A stretch of 64,000 bases of DNA from Arthrobacter sp. 131MFCol6.1. GTDB lineage: Bacteria; Actinomycetota; Actinomycetes; Actinomycetales; Micrococcaceae. Positions 33,360 to 42,047 of this stretch are shown piece after piece; positions within the stretch are counted from its first letter, which is position 1; each line of letters opens with the position of its first letter. The notes beneath the pieces are model-generated. The model saw only the letters and a program-made list of their open reading frames with translations. It was not told the origin of the DNA and did no database searches. Both the position numbers and the translations under genes were made by a program. The stretch lies in contig NZ_KB895546.1 of assembly GCF_000374925.1 (NCBI RefSeq), positions 1-64,000 of the forward strand. The letters run 5' to 3'.

Positions 33360-36300
33360 TTATTTCACCGCCGGCGTGGCAGAGACAGGGGCGTCGGAGA
33401 AGATGTTGCGGATCACGCCGTTGGCCCACTCCAGGATCTCGGCGTCCTGCAGGTCCCGGCCGCCGATCCTGGCGGTCTTGGGCTTCGGGACGAGCACGGC
33501 GTCCAGGGCAGGCTTCGCCTGCGCGCCGGGGTACATCCGGGTCAGGCGCATGAGCTTGGACTCGGGCAGCTGCGCCGGGGAGAACTTGATGAAGTTGCCC
33601 TGCAGCGCGACGTCGGACAACCCGGCCTCGCGGGCGCCCACCCGGAACCGGGCGACGTCAATCAGGTTGGTGGCCGGCAGCGGCAGTTCGCCGTAGCGGT
33701 CCACGAGCTCCGCGAGGACCTCCTCGATCGCCTCGTAGGTGATGGCGCTGGCGAGCTTGCGGTAGGCCTCCAGGCGCAGCCGTTCGCCCGGCACGTAGTC
33801 GTGCGGCAGGTGCGCGTTGACCGGCAGCTCGATCTTCATTTCGGCGGCCTTCTCCTCGGCCTCGCCCCGATATTCGGCCACGGCCTCGCCGACCAGCCGG
33901 ATATAGAGGTCGAAGCCGACGCCCTGGATGTGGCCGGACTGCTCGCCGCCGAGCAGGTTGCCGGCGCCGCGGATTTCCAGGTCCTTCATGGCCAGCTGCA
34001 TGCCGGCGCCGAGCTCGTTATGGGTCGCGACGGCCTTGAGCCGTTCCAGCGCCACCTCGCCGAGCGGCTTTTCCGAGGGGTAGAGGAAGTAGGCATAGGC
34101 GCGTTCACGGCCGCGGCCCACACGTCCGCGCAGCTGGTGCAGCTGGGAGAGGCCGTACTTGTCCGCGCCGTCCACGATCAGGGTGTTGGCGTTGGAGATG
34201 TCCAGGCCGGTCTCGATGATCGTGGTGCAGACCAGGACGTCGAAGCGTTTTTCCCAGAAGTCCACGATGATCTGTTCCAGCCGGCTCTCGGACATCTGCC
34301 CGTGCGCCACCTCCACCCGGGCCTCCGGGACCAGTTCGCGGATCTTCGCCGCGGTGCGGTCGATCGTGGACACCCGGTTGTGGACGAAGAACACCTGGCC
34401 TTCGCGCATCAGCTCACGGCGGATCGCGGCGGAAGTCTGCTTGTCCGTGTACGGGCCCACGTATGTCAGCACGGGGTGCCGTTCCTCCGGCGGGGTGGCC
34501 AGGGTGGACGTTTCGCGAATGCCGGTCAGGGACATTTCCAGCGTGCGCGGAATCGGGGTGGCGCTCATGGCCAGGACGTCGACGTTGGTGCGCATCTTCT
34601 TCAGCGCCTCCTTGTGTTCGACGCCGAAGCGCTGCTCCTCGTCCACGATCACCAGGCCAAGGTCCTTGAAGCCGAAGTCCTTGGACAGCAGCCGGTGCGT
34701 GCCGATCACGACGTCCACGGAACCGCTCTTGACGCCGTCGGCGGTTTCCTTGGCCTCCTTGCCGGTCTGGAAGCGGGACAGCGGCTTGACGACGAGGGGG
34801 AAGCCGGAAAACCGTTCGGTGAACGTCTCGTAGTGCTGCTGGGCGAGCAGCGTGGTGGGCACCAGCACGGCGACCTGCTTGCCGTCCTGGACCGCCTTGA
34901 ACGCGGCCCGGACCGCAATCTCGGTCTTGCCGTAGCCGACGTCGCCGGAGATCAGCCGGTCCATGGGGATCTCCCGCTCCATGTCGGCCTTGACCTCGTT
35001 GATGGTGGTCAGCTGGTCCGGGGTCTCCACGTACGGGAAGGCCTCCTCCAGTTCCCGCTGCCACGGGGTGTCCGGGCCGAAGGCGTAGCCGCGGGAAGCC
35101 ATCCGGGCCGAGTACAGCCGGATCAGCTCCCCGGCGATCTCCTTGACCGCCTTGCGCGCCTTGGACTTGGTGCTCGCCCAGTCCGCGCCGCCCATCTTGC
35201 TCAGCGCCGGAGTGTCGCCGCCCACGTACCGGGTGACCTGGTCCAGCTGGTCGGTGGGCACGAACAGCCGGTCGCCCGGGGCTCCGCGCTTGGACGGGGC
35301 ATATTCCAGGACCAGGTATTCGCGCACGCCCTCGCCGCCACCGGCAACCTTGCGCTGGATCAGCTCCACGAACCGGCCGATGCCGTGCTGTTCATGCACC
35401 ACGGAGTCCCCGGCCACCAGCTGCAGCGGATCCACGGCATTCCGCCGCTTGGACGGCATCCGGCGCATGTCCTTCGTGGACCCGGCCGAGGTCCGGCCCA
35501 GCAGGTCAGCCTCGGTCAGCAGCGCCAGCTTGAGCGGATCCAGGACAAAGCCGCGGCCGACGGCGGCGGTGGTCACCTCGATCAGCCCGGCCTGCGGATC
35601 CGCCTCGAGCGTGTCCACCCGCGCGCACGGGATGTCGTTGTCGTGGAAGAGTTCGGCGAGGCGCTGCGCCGGGCCGGGGCCCTCGGTGACCACGACGATC
35701 CGCCACTGGTCCCGGACGCGGGAGCCGATGAAGTCCATCATTTCCGCCACGTCGCCCTGGTAGCCGCGGGGTTCCCGGGCGTGCAGGTTCAGGACGTCGA
35801 CGTCGGGCAGCAGCTCTTCGTCGCTGGCCAGCGATGTGATGGACCACCAGGAGACGCCGTGCTCGAGGGCGGCGGTGCGGGTATCGGTCAGCGAACGGAA
35901 GCTGGCCGAGTGCAGGGCAACGGAGGCCGCGGACGTCAGGTCGAGCGGCGCCGTCCCGCCGTCGGACGCCGTGGACCAGGCAGCCTCGAGGAATTCCTCG
36001 TTCGTGGCGGCGAGGTCGTGGGCCCGGGTGCGGACCTTCTCCGGCTCGATCACCACCGCGATGGAACCCGCCGGGAGCTGGTCCAGGAACGGCACCATGG
36101 CGTCCACCAGCACGGGGGCCAGCGATTCCATGCCCTCGACGGCGATGCCGCCGGCGATCTTCTCCAGCATGTCCGCGGCGGCCGGGAGTTGGGACTTCAG
36201 GGTGGCGGCGCGGGACATGACGGAGGGCGTGATCAGGATTTCGCGGCACGGCGGGGCGTGGAGTTCGGTGGGATGGTGCAGGCCGGGCGCGGTCAGCGAG

Positions 36301-37061
36301 CGCTGGTCGGCGACGGCGAACCAGCGCATCTGGTCCACCTCGTCACCAAAGAACTCGACCCGGATGGGGTGGTCCTCGGTGGGCGGGAAGACGTCCAGCA
36401 TGCCGCCGCGGACGGCGAACTCGCCACGGCGGGTCACCATGTCCACCCGGGCGTAGGCGGCGTCGGCAAGGCTCTTGACGACACCGCTGAAGGGTGCCTC
36501 CTGTCCGACTTTCAGGGTCACCGGCACCAGTTCGCCCAGGCCCGCGACGATCGGCTGCACGACGGCGCGGACGGGGGCCACCACCACGCGCAACGCACCG
36601 GCAGTGGACGATTCGGGGTGCGCGAGCCGCCGCAGCACGGACAGCCGACGGCCCACGGTGTCCGAGCGCGGGGAGAGCCGCTCATGCGGCAGCGTCTCCC
36701 AGCTGGGGAACTCCGCGACGGCGTCGGCCGGCAGGAAGGCGCGCAGGGCCTCGGTCAGGTCCTCGGCCTCGCGGCCGGTCGCGGTGACGGCCAGGACCAC
36801 GGGCACTCCCCGGCCCGCCCCGGCAGAGCCGGGTTCGGCAGGGCCGGCTTCGGCAGGGCCAGCTTCGTTCCCCGCCAGGGTCGCGAGTCCGTCCGCCATT
36901 TCCGCGAGCAGCGTGGACCGCATTCCGGCCGGGGCGCTGATCTGGTAATCCTCGCTGCGGGCGGCGAACCCGCGGGCGGCCTCGGCCTGGATCCGGGCGT
37001 AGTTCCGGTCTTCGGCGAGGACACGGCGCAAACCGGTGAGAGAGGGGCCGTTGAGGCTCAT
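33360..37061 (-). CDS. mfd: Transcription-repair coupling factor Mfd
   Basis: 1233 aa from ATG 37061, which has AGGAGC upstream (an in-frame start at 37085 adds eight residues). Mfd displaces RNA polymerase stalled at DNA lesions and recruits UvrA. UvrB-like N-terminal modules (VLAVTATGREAEDL, FPSWETLPHERLSP, RGGMLDVFPPTEDHPIRVEF), the RNA polymerase-interacting domain (VVHEQHGIGRF), the SF2 translocase with Walker A SGDVGYGKTEIAVRAAF, the VIVDEEQRFGVEHKE box, SATPIPRTLEMSL and the C-terminal TRCF domain (LPHDYVPGERLRLEAYRKLA) are all present. A Pro/Gly/Ala-rich insert lies near residue 70. A large open frame on the opposite strand is an antisense shadow. Confidence 0.96.
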   Translation of the reverse strand: MSLNGPSLTGLRRVLAEDRNYARIQAEAARGFAARSEDYQISAPAGMRSTLLAEMADGLATLAGNEAGPAEAGPAEPGSAGAGRGVPVVLAVTATGREAEDLTEALRAFLPADAVAEFPSWETLPHERLSPRSDTVGRRLSVLRRLAHPESSTAGALRVVVAPVRAVVQPIVAGLGELVPVTLKVGQEAPFSGVVKSLADAAYARVDMVTRRGEFAVRGGMLDVFPPTEDHPIRVEFFGDEVDQMRWFAVADQRSLTAPGLHHPTELHAPPCREILITPSVMSRAATLKSQLPAAADMLEKIAGGIAVEGMESLAPVLVDAMVPFLDQLPAGSIAVVIEPEKVRTRAHDLAATNEEFLEAAWSTASDGGTAPLDLTSAASVALHSASFRSLTDTRTAALEHGVSWWSITSLASDEELLPDVDVLNLHAREPRGYQGDVAEMMDFIGSRVRDQWRIVVVTEGPGPAQRLAELFHDNDIPCARVDTLEADPQAGLIEVTTAAVGRGFVLDPLKLALLTEADLLGRTSAGSTKDMRRMPSKRRNAVDPLQLVAGDSVVHEQHGIGRFVELIQRKVAGGGEGVREYLVLEYAPSKRGAPGDRLFVPTDQLDQVTRYVGGDTPALSKMGGADWASTKSKARKAVKEIAGELIRLYSARMASRGYAFGPDTPWQRELEEAFPYVETPDQLTTINEVKADMEREIPMDRLISGDVGYGKTEIAVRAAFKAVQDGKQVAVLVPTTLLAQQHYETFTERFSGFPLVVKPLSRFQTGKEAKETADGVKSGSVDVVIGTHRLLSKDFGFKDLGLVIVDEEQRFGVEHKEALKKMRTNVDVLAMSATPIPRTLEMSLTGIRETSTLATPPEERHPVLTYVGPYTDKQTSAAIRRELMREGQVFFVHNRVSTIDRTAAKIRELVPEARVEVAHGQMSESRLEQIIVDFWEKRFDVLVCTTIIETGLDISNANTLIVDGADKYGLSQLHQLRGRVGRGRERAYAYFLYPSEKPLGEVALERLKAVATHNELGAGMQLAMKDLEIRGAGNLLGGEQSGHIQGVGFDLYIRLVGEAVAEYRGEAEEKAAEMKIELPVNAHLPHDYVPGERLRLEAYRKLASAITYEAIEEVLAELVDRYGELPLPATNLIDVARFRVGAREAGLSDVALQGNFIKFSPAQLPESKLMRLTRMYPGAQAKPALDAVLVPKPKTARIGGRDLQDAEILEWANGVIRNIFSDAPVSATPAVK

Positions 37062-37336
37062 AGCTGTTGCTCCTGATGGGATCACGGGGTGCAGGCAACA
37101 CGAATAGCCGAAATTCGTGAGAATCCCGGGCCCTCCAAGCCTACCGCGGAGCCCCGGGGCCCGCCGACGGGCCCGGCCGAAGAGGCCTGTCCACGTGACC
37201 TGCCCGGGGCACCGCCGACGGGGCTAGGCTGGCTGGAGGAGCGCGGGCCCATCCAACGCCGGCCCCATCCAACGCCGTCCCCGCACCGAATGGCTTGGTA
37301 GGCCACCCGCCAACCGCTGGCTGACAAGGAGTCACC

Positions 37337-38902
37337 ATGAACGGCACAACCGCAACCCCTGAACCCGCTGGAACTCCTGCTCCAGCCCCGCAGGCAACCA
37401 CCGCAAAGGCCGCATCCCCGAAGACCGTGCTCGTCACCGGGGCCACCGGCTACATCGGCGGCCGGCTCGTCCCCCGGCTCCTGGAAGCCGGACACAGGGT
37501 CAAAGTCGTGGTCCGCACCCCGGCCAAGATCGCCGGCGTGCCGTGGCTGGACGACGTCGAGGTGATCCACAGCAGCCTCGACGACGGCGACGCCCTGCAG
37601 GCGGCGCTCGACGGCGTCGACGTCCTGTACTACCTGGTCCATTCCATGGCGGCCGGGGCCGGCTTCGAGGCCAAGGAAAAGGCGATGGCCGGGACGGCTG
37701 CCCGGGCCGCGGCCGCCGCCGGGGTGGACCGGATCGTCTACCTCGGCGGCCTGCACCCGGCCGGCGCCGAACTGTCCACCCACATGCGCTCCCGCGAGGC
37801 GGTGGGGAAGGTCTTCCTGGACAGCCCGGTGGACGCAGTGGTCTTCCAGGCCGGCGTCGTGATCGGCTCAGGCTCGGCGTCGTTCGAAATGATCCGGCAT
37901 CTGTCCGAGACGCTCCCGCTGATGCCGGCCCCGAGCTGGGTGCGCAACAAGATCGAGGCGATCGCCGTCCGCGACGTCCTGTACTACCTCGTGGCCGCGG
38001 CGTCGCTGGAAGGAACCATCAACCGGACCTTCGACATCGGCTGCCGCCAGGTGCTCAGCTACGCCGGAATGATGCAGGAATACGCCGCCGAGGCCGGCCT
38101 GCCGCACCGGGTGGTGCTGGCGCTGCCGGTGCCCGCCCCCAAACTGGCCGGCCTGTGGGTGGCGCTGACCACCCCGATCCCGCTTTCCATGTCCCTGCCG
38201 CTCGTCGAATCGCTCCAGCACGACGCCATCGCCGCCGAGCACGACATCGATGCGTACATCCCTGCGCCGGAGGGCGGCCTGACCCCCTACCGGCGGGCCG
38301 TGGCCCTCGCCCTGGGCAAGGAACGCGACGGCCAGGTGGAGACCACGTGGGCCAGCGCCGGCGTCGACGCCGATCCCCTGCCGAGCGACCCGGACTGGTC
38401 CGGCCACGCCGTGTACGTGGACGAACGCAGCTTCCAAAGCGATGTGGACCCCAAGTATGTCTGGACCGTCATCGAAGGAATCGGCGGCCGGAACGGCTGG
38501 TACTCCCTGCCGCTCGCCTGGCAGGTGCGCGGCTGGCTGGACAAGCTCACGGGCGGGGCGGGGCTGCTGCGGGGCCGCCGGCACCCGCACCTGCTGGCCG
38601 AGGGCGAGGTGGTGGACTGGTGGCGGGTCGAGAGGATCGACCGGGGCCGGCTGCTGCGGCTGCGGGCCGAAATGCGGGCCCCGGGCCGGGCCTGGCTCGA
38701 ACTTTCCGTGGAGCCGGAGGGGACGGGCAGCCGCTACCGCCAGCGCGCCATTTTCTTCCCCAAGGGCCTCAGCGGCCGCCTCTACTGGCTCGCAGTGCTC
38801 CCTTTCCACAGCATCATTTTTCCCGCCATGTCACGGAATATCACCGCCGCCGCCCGGGATCTGGAAAACCTCGAATCGGAGCCAGCCGGGCACACGACGT
38901 AG
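37337..38902 (+). CDS. SDR/NmrA-type NAD(P)-binding protein with C-terminal DUF2867
   Basis: 521 aa. A Pro/Ala-rich 28-residue leader precedes an atypical short-chain dehydrogenase domain with VLVTGATGYIGGRLVP (TGATGYIG at 34-41), VDVLYYLVHSM, and DRIVYLGGLHP in place of the classic YxxxK region. The C-terminal 170 residues form DUF2867, recognisable by AVYVDERSFQSDVDP, IGGRNGWYSLPLAWQVRGW and ARAFIFFPKGLSGRLYW-like AIFFPKGLSGRLYW. Such fusions are annotated as epimerase or NmrA-family proteins. Substrate unknown. ATG 37337 has AAGGAG upstream. Divergent from mfd across 275 bp in which I see no structured element. Confidence 0.82.
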   Translation: MNGTTATPEPAGTPAPAPQATTAKAASPKTVLVTGATGYIGGRLVPRLLEAGHRVKVVVRTPAKIAGVPWLDDVEVIHSSLDDGDALQAALDGVDVLYYLVHSMAAGAGFEAKEKAMAGTAARAAAAAGVDRIVYLGGLHPAGAELSTHMRSREAVGKVFLDSPVDAVVFQAGVVIGSGSASFEMIRHLSETLPLMPAPSWVRNKIEAIAVRDVLYYLVAAASLEGTINRTFDIGCRQVLSYAGMMQEYAAEAGLPHRVVLALPVPAPKLAGLWVALTTPIPLSMSLPLVESLQHDAIAAEHDIDAYIPAPEGGLTPYRRAVALALGKERDGQVETTWASAGVDADPLPSDPDWSGHAVYVDERSFQSDVDPKYVWTVIEGIGGRNGWYSLPLAWQVRGWLDKLTGGAGLLRGRRHPHLLAEGEVVDWWRVERIDRGRLLRLRAEMRAPGRAWLELSVEPEGTGSRYRQRAIFFPKGLSGRLYWLAVLPFHSIIFPAMSRNITAAARDLENLESEPAGHTT

Positions 38903-38949
38903 GATGTTGGAGCCCGAAACGTCCACTTCCACATCACGGAGGACCCCCT

Positions 38950-39447
38950 ATGGCCCTGAGTGCATCCACCACCGTTCCGCACAGCGTTGACCGCGTTACC
39001 GCGGTTTTCGTCAATGAAGACTTCCTGCGCCACACGAGCGAACTCGTTGGCGGCACCCTGGAATCCTTCGCCATCGACGGAGACCCCGCCGGCGCTTTCA
39101 GCACCACCACCGTGCGGACCATCCCCACCACCCGGATGCCCGACATCGCCCGGAAATTTGTCGGCGCAAGCCTGAAGGTGACGCAGCTGGAGGCCTGGGA
39201 GGCCCCCACCGCCGACGGTTCCCGGCAGAGCACGATCTCCCTGAAGGTCTCCGGCGCACCGCTGGACGTGAACGCTGTCCAGCGTCTCGTGTCCGACGGC
39301 GGCAGCACCCGGATCGAGCTCGAGGGCGACGTGACCTCCTCGGTGCCGTTCCTCGGCGGCAAGATCGCCGACGCCGCAGAACCGATGGTCGGCAAGGCCC
39401 TGAACCTGCAGTCCCAGCAGGCCCAGGCCTGGCTCGAAAGCCACTGA
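38950..39447 (+). CDS. DUF2505 family protein (START/SRPBCC-like)
   Basis: 165 aa. ALSASTTVPHSVDRVTAVFV opens the domain and VPFLGGKIADAAEPMVGKAL ends it, as in the actinobacterial DUF2505 family. These proteins adopt a helix-grip fold that could bind a hydrophobic ligand. No catalytic residues are known. It follows the SDR/DUF2867 gene by 47 bp and precedes the SCO4848-type gene by 4 bp, so the three are likely one operon. Confidence 0.8.
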   Translation: MALSASTTVPHSVDRVTAVFVNEDFLRHTSELVGGTLESFAIDGDPAGAFSTTTVRTIPTTRMPDIARKFVGASLKVTQLEAWEAPTADGSRQSTISLKVSGAPLDVNAVQRLVSDGGSTRIELEGDVTSSVPFLGGKIADAAEPMVGKALNLQSQQAQAWLESH

Positions 39448-39451
39448 CCCA

Positions 39452-39673
39452 GTGGAACTGCCCGCGGTCCTCGCCGTCGTCCTGATCGTCGCCGGCGTCT
39501 GGTCCCTGGTTGTCTGGCCGCAGTTCCTGCGCCGGGTCATGAAGGATCCGCGTGCACGCGATGCCAACGGCAAGGCCACACGCTTCCTTACCGTCCATGT
39601 GGTCCTGGTCAGCATCTCCATGCTGCTGGGGGCCGCGACGGCGGCGATAGGCGTGGCCGGGCTGCTCAGCTAG
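39452..39673 (+). CDS. SCO4848-family small membrane protein
   Basis: 73 aa from GTG 39452. Two hydrophobic helices (LPAVLAVVLIVAGVWSLVVW and TVHVVLVSISMLLGAATAAI) flank a basic loop QFLRRVMKDPRARDANGKAT. This is the arrangement of the conserved actinobacterial family typified by Streptomyces SCO4848. Unknown role. It is 4 bp behind the DUF2505 gene and ends at a strong hairpin. Confidence 0.75.
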   Translation: MELPAVLAVVLIVAGVWSLVVWPQFLRRVMKDPRARDANGKATRFLTVHVVLVSISMLLGAATAAIGVAGLLS

Positions 39674-39674
39674 C

Positions 39675-39716
39675 AACCGGCACACCGGCGGTCATATGCC
39701 CGCCGGTGTGCCGGTT
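39675..39716 (+). terminator. Intrinsic terminator
   Basis: AACCGGCACACCGGCGG (39675-39691) pairs perfectly with CCGCCGGTGTGCCGGTT (39700-39716), an 8-nt loop between, followed by TCCTGCTTT. It starts two bases after the stop of the SCO4848-type gene. Confidence 0.8.
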
Positions 39717-39783
39717 TCCTGCTTTCGTGGCGTGCCGGCCGCTAGAATCAGCAAAAAGGTGCACCGCTGAAAGGGGACGCCAG

Positions 39784-40227
39784 TTGCTACCCCGCCGCGT
39801 CGCCATCTGGGGCCTGTGCGCGTGTGTTCCGGTCCTCGGCCTGATTGCCTTCTGGCCGGTGCCCGTTGACCGGGGCGCGGCCAACAACCTCAATCGGTGG
39901 CTCCGGCAACTGCACCGCTGGGGCGTCCCTCCCTGGTTCGACTACGGCGTCGTGGAATTTTCCTCGAACGTGGTCCTGTTTGCTCCGCTGGGAGCCCTGG
40001 TCGCCATCATCCTGGGCCTGCGGCACTGGTGGGGCGGTGCCGTCGCCGGGTTCATGCTCTCCGTCGTGATCGAACTTGGCCAAATGGCATTCCTGCCGGC
40101 GCGCTTTCCCTCCGCTGCCGACGTCGCCGCAAACACGATCGGCGCCATGGCCGGCGCGCTGGCGGCCAGGCTGTTCATGGTACGCCGAGAGGCTGTTCGA
40201 TCCCGACGTCCACCACGTACCCTGTGA
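39784..40227 (+). CDS. VanZ-like membrane protein
   Basis: 147 aa from TTG 39784, chosen because GAAAGGGGACG lies just upstream. An ATG at 39706 falls inside the preceding terminator. Four hydrophobic segments and the VanZ-type core NRWLRQLHRWG, FSSNVVLFAPLGALVA, VVIELGQMAFLPARFPSAADVAANTIGA. VanZ-like proteins are linked to teicoplanin resistance in enterococci but most bacterial members have no proven role. The next gene (UDP-sugar dehydrogenase) begins 29 bp on, so an envelope or glycan context is possible. Confidence 0.75.
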   Translation: MLPRRVAIWGLCACVPVLGLIAFWPVPVDRGAANNLNRWLRQLHRWGVPPWFDYGVVEFSSNVVLFAPLGALVAIILGLRHWWGGAVAGFMLSVVIELGQMAFLPARFPSAADVAANTIGAMAGALAARLFMVRREAVRSRRPPRTL

Positions 40228-40256
40228 ACAGGGCCCGACGGGAGGAAATCGGAACT

Positions 40257-41570
40257 ATGCGGATCTCGGTCATTGGTTGCGGTTACCTGGGCGCGGTACA
40301 TGCTGCCTGCATGGCAAAGCTGGGTCACGACGTTGTCGGAATCGACGTCGACGAACACAAGGTGGCCCAGCTTTCAGCAGGCCACGCCCCCTTTTACGAA
40401 CCCGTGCTCGACGACCTGCTGTCCCAACTTGAGGAGTCGGGCCGGTTGCGGTTCACCACCGACATGGCGGCCGCCCGCGGCGCCGAGGTCCACTTCATCT
40501 GCGTCGGAACGCCGCAGAAGCGCGGCGAAAACGGCGCCGACCTGCGCTTCGTCGACGCCGCCGTCGCCTCGCTCGCTGAGTACGTCTCCCCCGGCGACGT
40601 CGTCGCCGGGAAATCCACGGTACCTGTGGGAACCGCCGCGGGGCTGGCCGAGGTGCTGGCGGACGCGGAGCCCGGCGCCTCGCTGGTCTGGAATCCCGAG
40701 TTCCTGCGCGAAGGCCATGCCGTGACGGACACCCTGAACCCGAATCGCTTTGTCTACGGCACACCGGACGGCAGCGAAGACCATCCCGCGGTGGCCGTCC
40801 TCGACAGGGTCTACGAGACGCCCCTCGCAGGCGGGACACCCCGGTTGGTGACGGACTACGCCACGGCGGAACTGGTGAAGACGGCAGCCAACTCGTTCCT
40901 CGCGACCAAGATCTCCTTCATCAACGCCATGGCCGAGGTCTGCGAAGCCAGCGGCGCTGACGTCACCCGGCTGGCTGATGCGATCGGGCTCGACGAGCGG
41001 ATCGGGCGGAAGTTCCTGAACGCAGGCATCGGATTCGGCGGCGGGTGCTTGCCCAAGGACATCCGTGCCTTCATGGCCCGCGCCGGCGAGCTGGGGGCGG
41101 ACCAGGCCCTGACATTCCTGCGGGAAGTGGATGCAATCAACATGCGGCGCCGGACCCGGGTGGTGGAGCTGACGCGCGAACTGTGCGGCGGGTCCCTGCT
41201 GGGCCAGCGGGTCGCCGTCCTGGGTGCGGCGTTCAAGCCCGAAAGCGACGACGTCCGGGACTCCCCCGCGTTGAGCGCCGCCGCGCAGCTGCAATTGCAG
41301 GGCGCAGTGGTGACGGTCACCGATCCCCAAGCCCTGCCCAACGCCGCCAAGCGGTTCCCCGAACTCCAGCTGGAACCGGACCTTGAGACGGCGCTGCACC
41401 GGGCCAATGCCGTGCTGCTGCTGACCGAGTGGCAGGTGTACCGGGAGCTGGATCCGCACGCGGCCAAAGCGCTCGTGTCCGCGCCGCGCATCCTGGATGG
41501 CCGCAACGTCCTGGACCCTGCCAAGTGGCGGGCCGCCGGGTGGACCTACAAGGGCCTGGGCCGCCCCTGA
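40257..41570 (+). CDS. UDP-glucose/GDP-mannose dehydrogenase family protein (UDP-glucose 6-dehydrogenase)
   Basis: 437 aa; NAD-dependent four-electron oxidation of a nucleotide hexose to the uronate. NAD motif MRISVIGCGYLGAVHAACMA at the N-terminus, SVPVGT-type KSTVPVGTAAGLA, WNPEFLREGHAVTD, LVKTAANSFLATKISFINAM with the catalytic Lys, and thioester Cys264 in GFGGGCLPKD. The UDP-binding C-terminal domain has AFKPESDDVRDSPAL. Length and motifs fit UDP-glucose rather than GDP-mannose enzymes. GGAGGAAA lies before ATG 40257. UDP-glucuronate would feed cell-wall or exopolysaccharide synthesis. Confidence 0.9.
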   Translation: MRISVIGCGYLGAVHAACMAKLGHDVVGIDVDEHKVAQLSAGHAPFYEPVLDDLLSQLEESGRLRFTTDMAAARGAEVHFICVGTPQKRGENGADLRFVDAAVASLAEYVSPGDVVAGKSTVPVGTAAGLAEVLADAEPGASLVWNPEFLREGHAVTDTLNPNRFVYGTPDGSEDHPAVAVLDRVYETPLAGGTPRLVTDYATAELVKTAANSFLATKISFINAMAEVCEASGADVTRLADAIGLDERIGRKFLNAGIGFGGGCLPKDIRAFMARAGELGADQALTFLREVDAINMRRRTRVVELTRELCGGSLLGQRVAVLGAAFKPESDDVRDSPALSAAAQLQLQGAVVTVTDPQALPNAAKRFPELQLEPDLETALHRANAVLLLTEWQVYRELDPHAAKALVSAPRILDGRNVLDPAKWRAAGWTYKGLGRP

Positions 41571-41585
41571 CGTGTTGCCGTCAGG
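41566..41585. terminator. Short stem-loop shared by convergent stops
   Basis: CCTGACG (41566-41572) and CGTCAGG (41579-41585) pair with a 6-nt loop. The left arm contains the dehydrogenase TGA and the right arm the sufU stop, so this small hairpin may end both transcripts. Confidence 0.4.
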
Positions 41586-42036
41586 CCGTCAGCGCCTGGC
41601 CGAGGGCGTCCTCCGCGGCCACCCAGGAGAGCATGGCGCATTTGACCCGGGCAGCGTAGCGGGACACGCCCTCGAACGCCGCGGCGTCGCCGAGCACCTC
41701 GGGGTCGGCCGGCACCTTGCCGCGCGAGCGCAGCACCTCGCGGAAGCTGTCGATGACGGTACGGAGTTCCGCGACGGTCATGCCCTCGGCGAGGTCCGTC
41801 AGCACGGACGCCGAGGCCATCGAGATTGAGCAGCCGTCGCCGTCCCAGCGCAGCTCACTGACCTTCCCGCCGGCCACGGACACCCGGACCGTGATTTCGT
41901 CGCCGCAGGTCGGATTCAGCTGGTGCGACTGGCCGGAGCTGGCCTCCTTGGGTGCGTCCGCGGCGGCCAGGCCGCTGCCGTGCCGGGCCTTGGCGTGTTC
42001 GAGGATGATCTGCTGGTAAAGCTGGTCAAGACTCAT
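41581..42036 (-). CDS. sufU: Iron-sulfur cluster assembly protein SufU
   Basis: 151 aa. Zn-dependent sulfur acceptor for SufS (and possible scaffold). Ligands are Cys44 and Asp46 (LNPTCGDE), Cys69 (GDGCSISMAS) and Cys133 (RVKCAMLSW), the pattern of Gram-positive SufU with its characteristic insert of about 20 residues compared with IscU. It starts 11 bp after the sufS stop, so the pair is co-transcribed and the two proteins work together. No sufBCD is seen within the window. Confidence 0.92.
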   Translation of the reverse strand: MSLDQLYQQIILEHAKARHGSGLAAADAPKEASSGQSHQLNPTCGDEITVRVSVAGGKVSELRWDGDGCSISMASASVLTDLAEGMTVAELRTVIDSFREVLRSRGKVPADPEVLGDAAAFEGVSRYAARVKCAMLSWVAAEDALGQALTA

Positions 42037-42047
42037 AGATGTCCGTC

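Noticed and set aside
33801..37076. A 1091-codon plus-strand open frame
   Set aside because: It is the antisense shadow of mfd, produced by high third-position GC.
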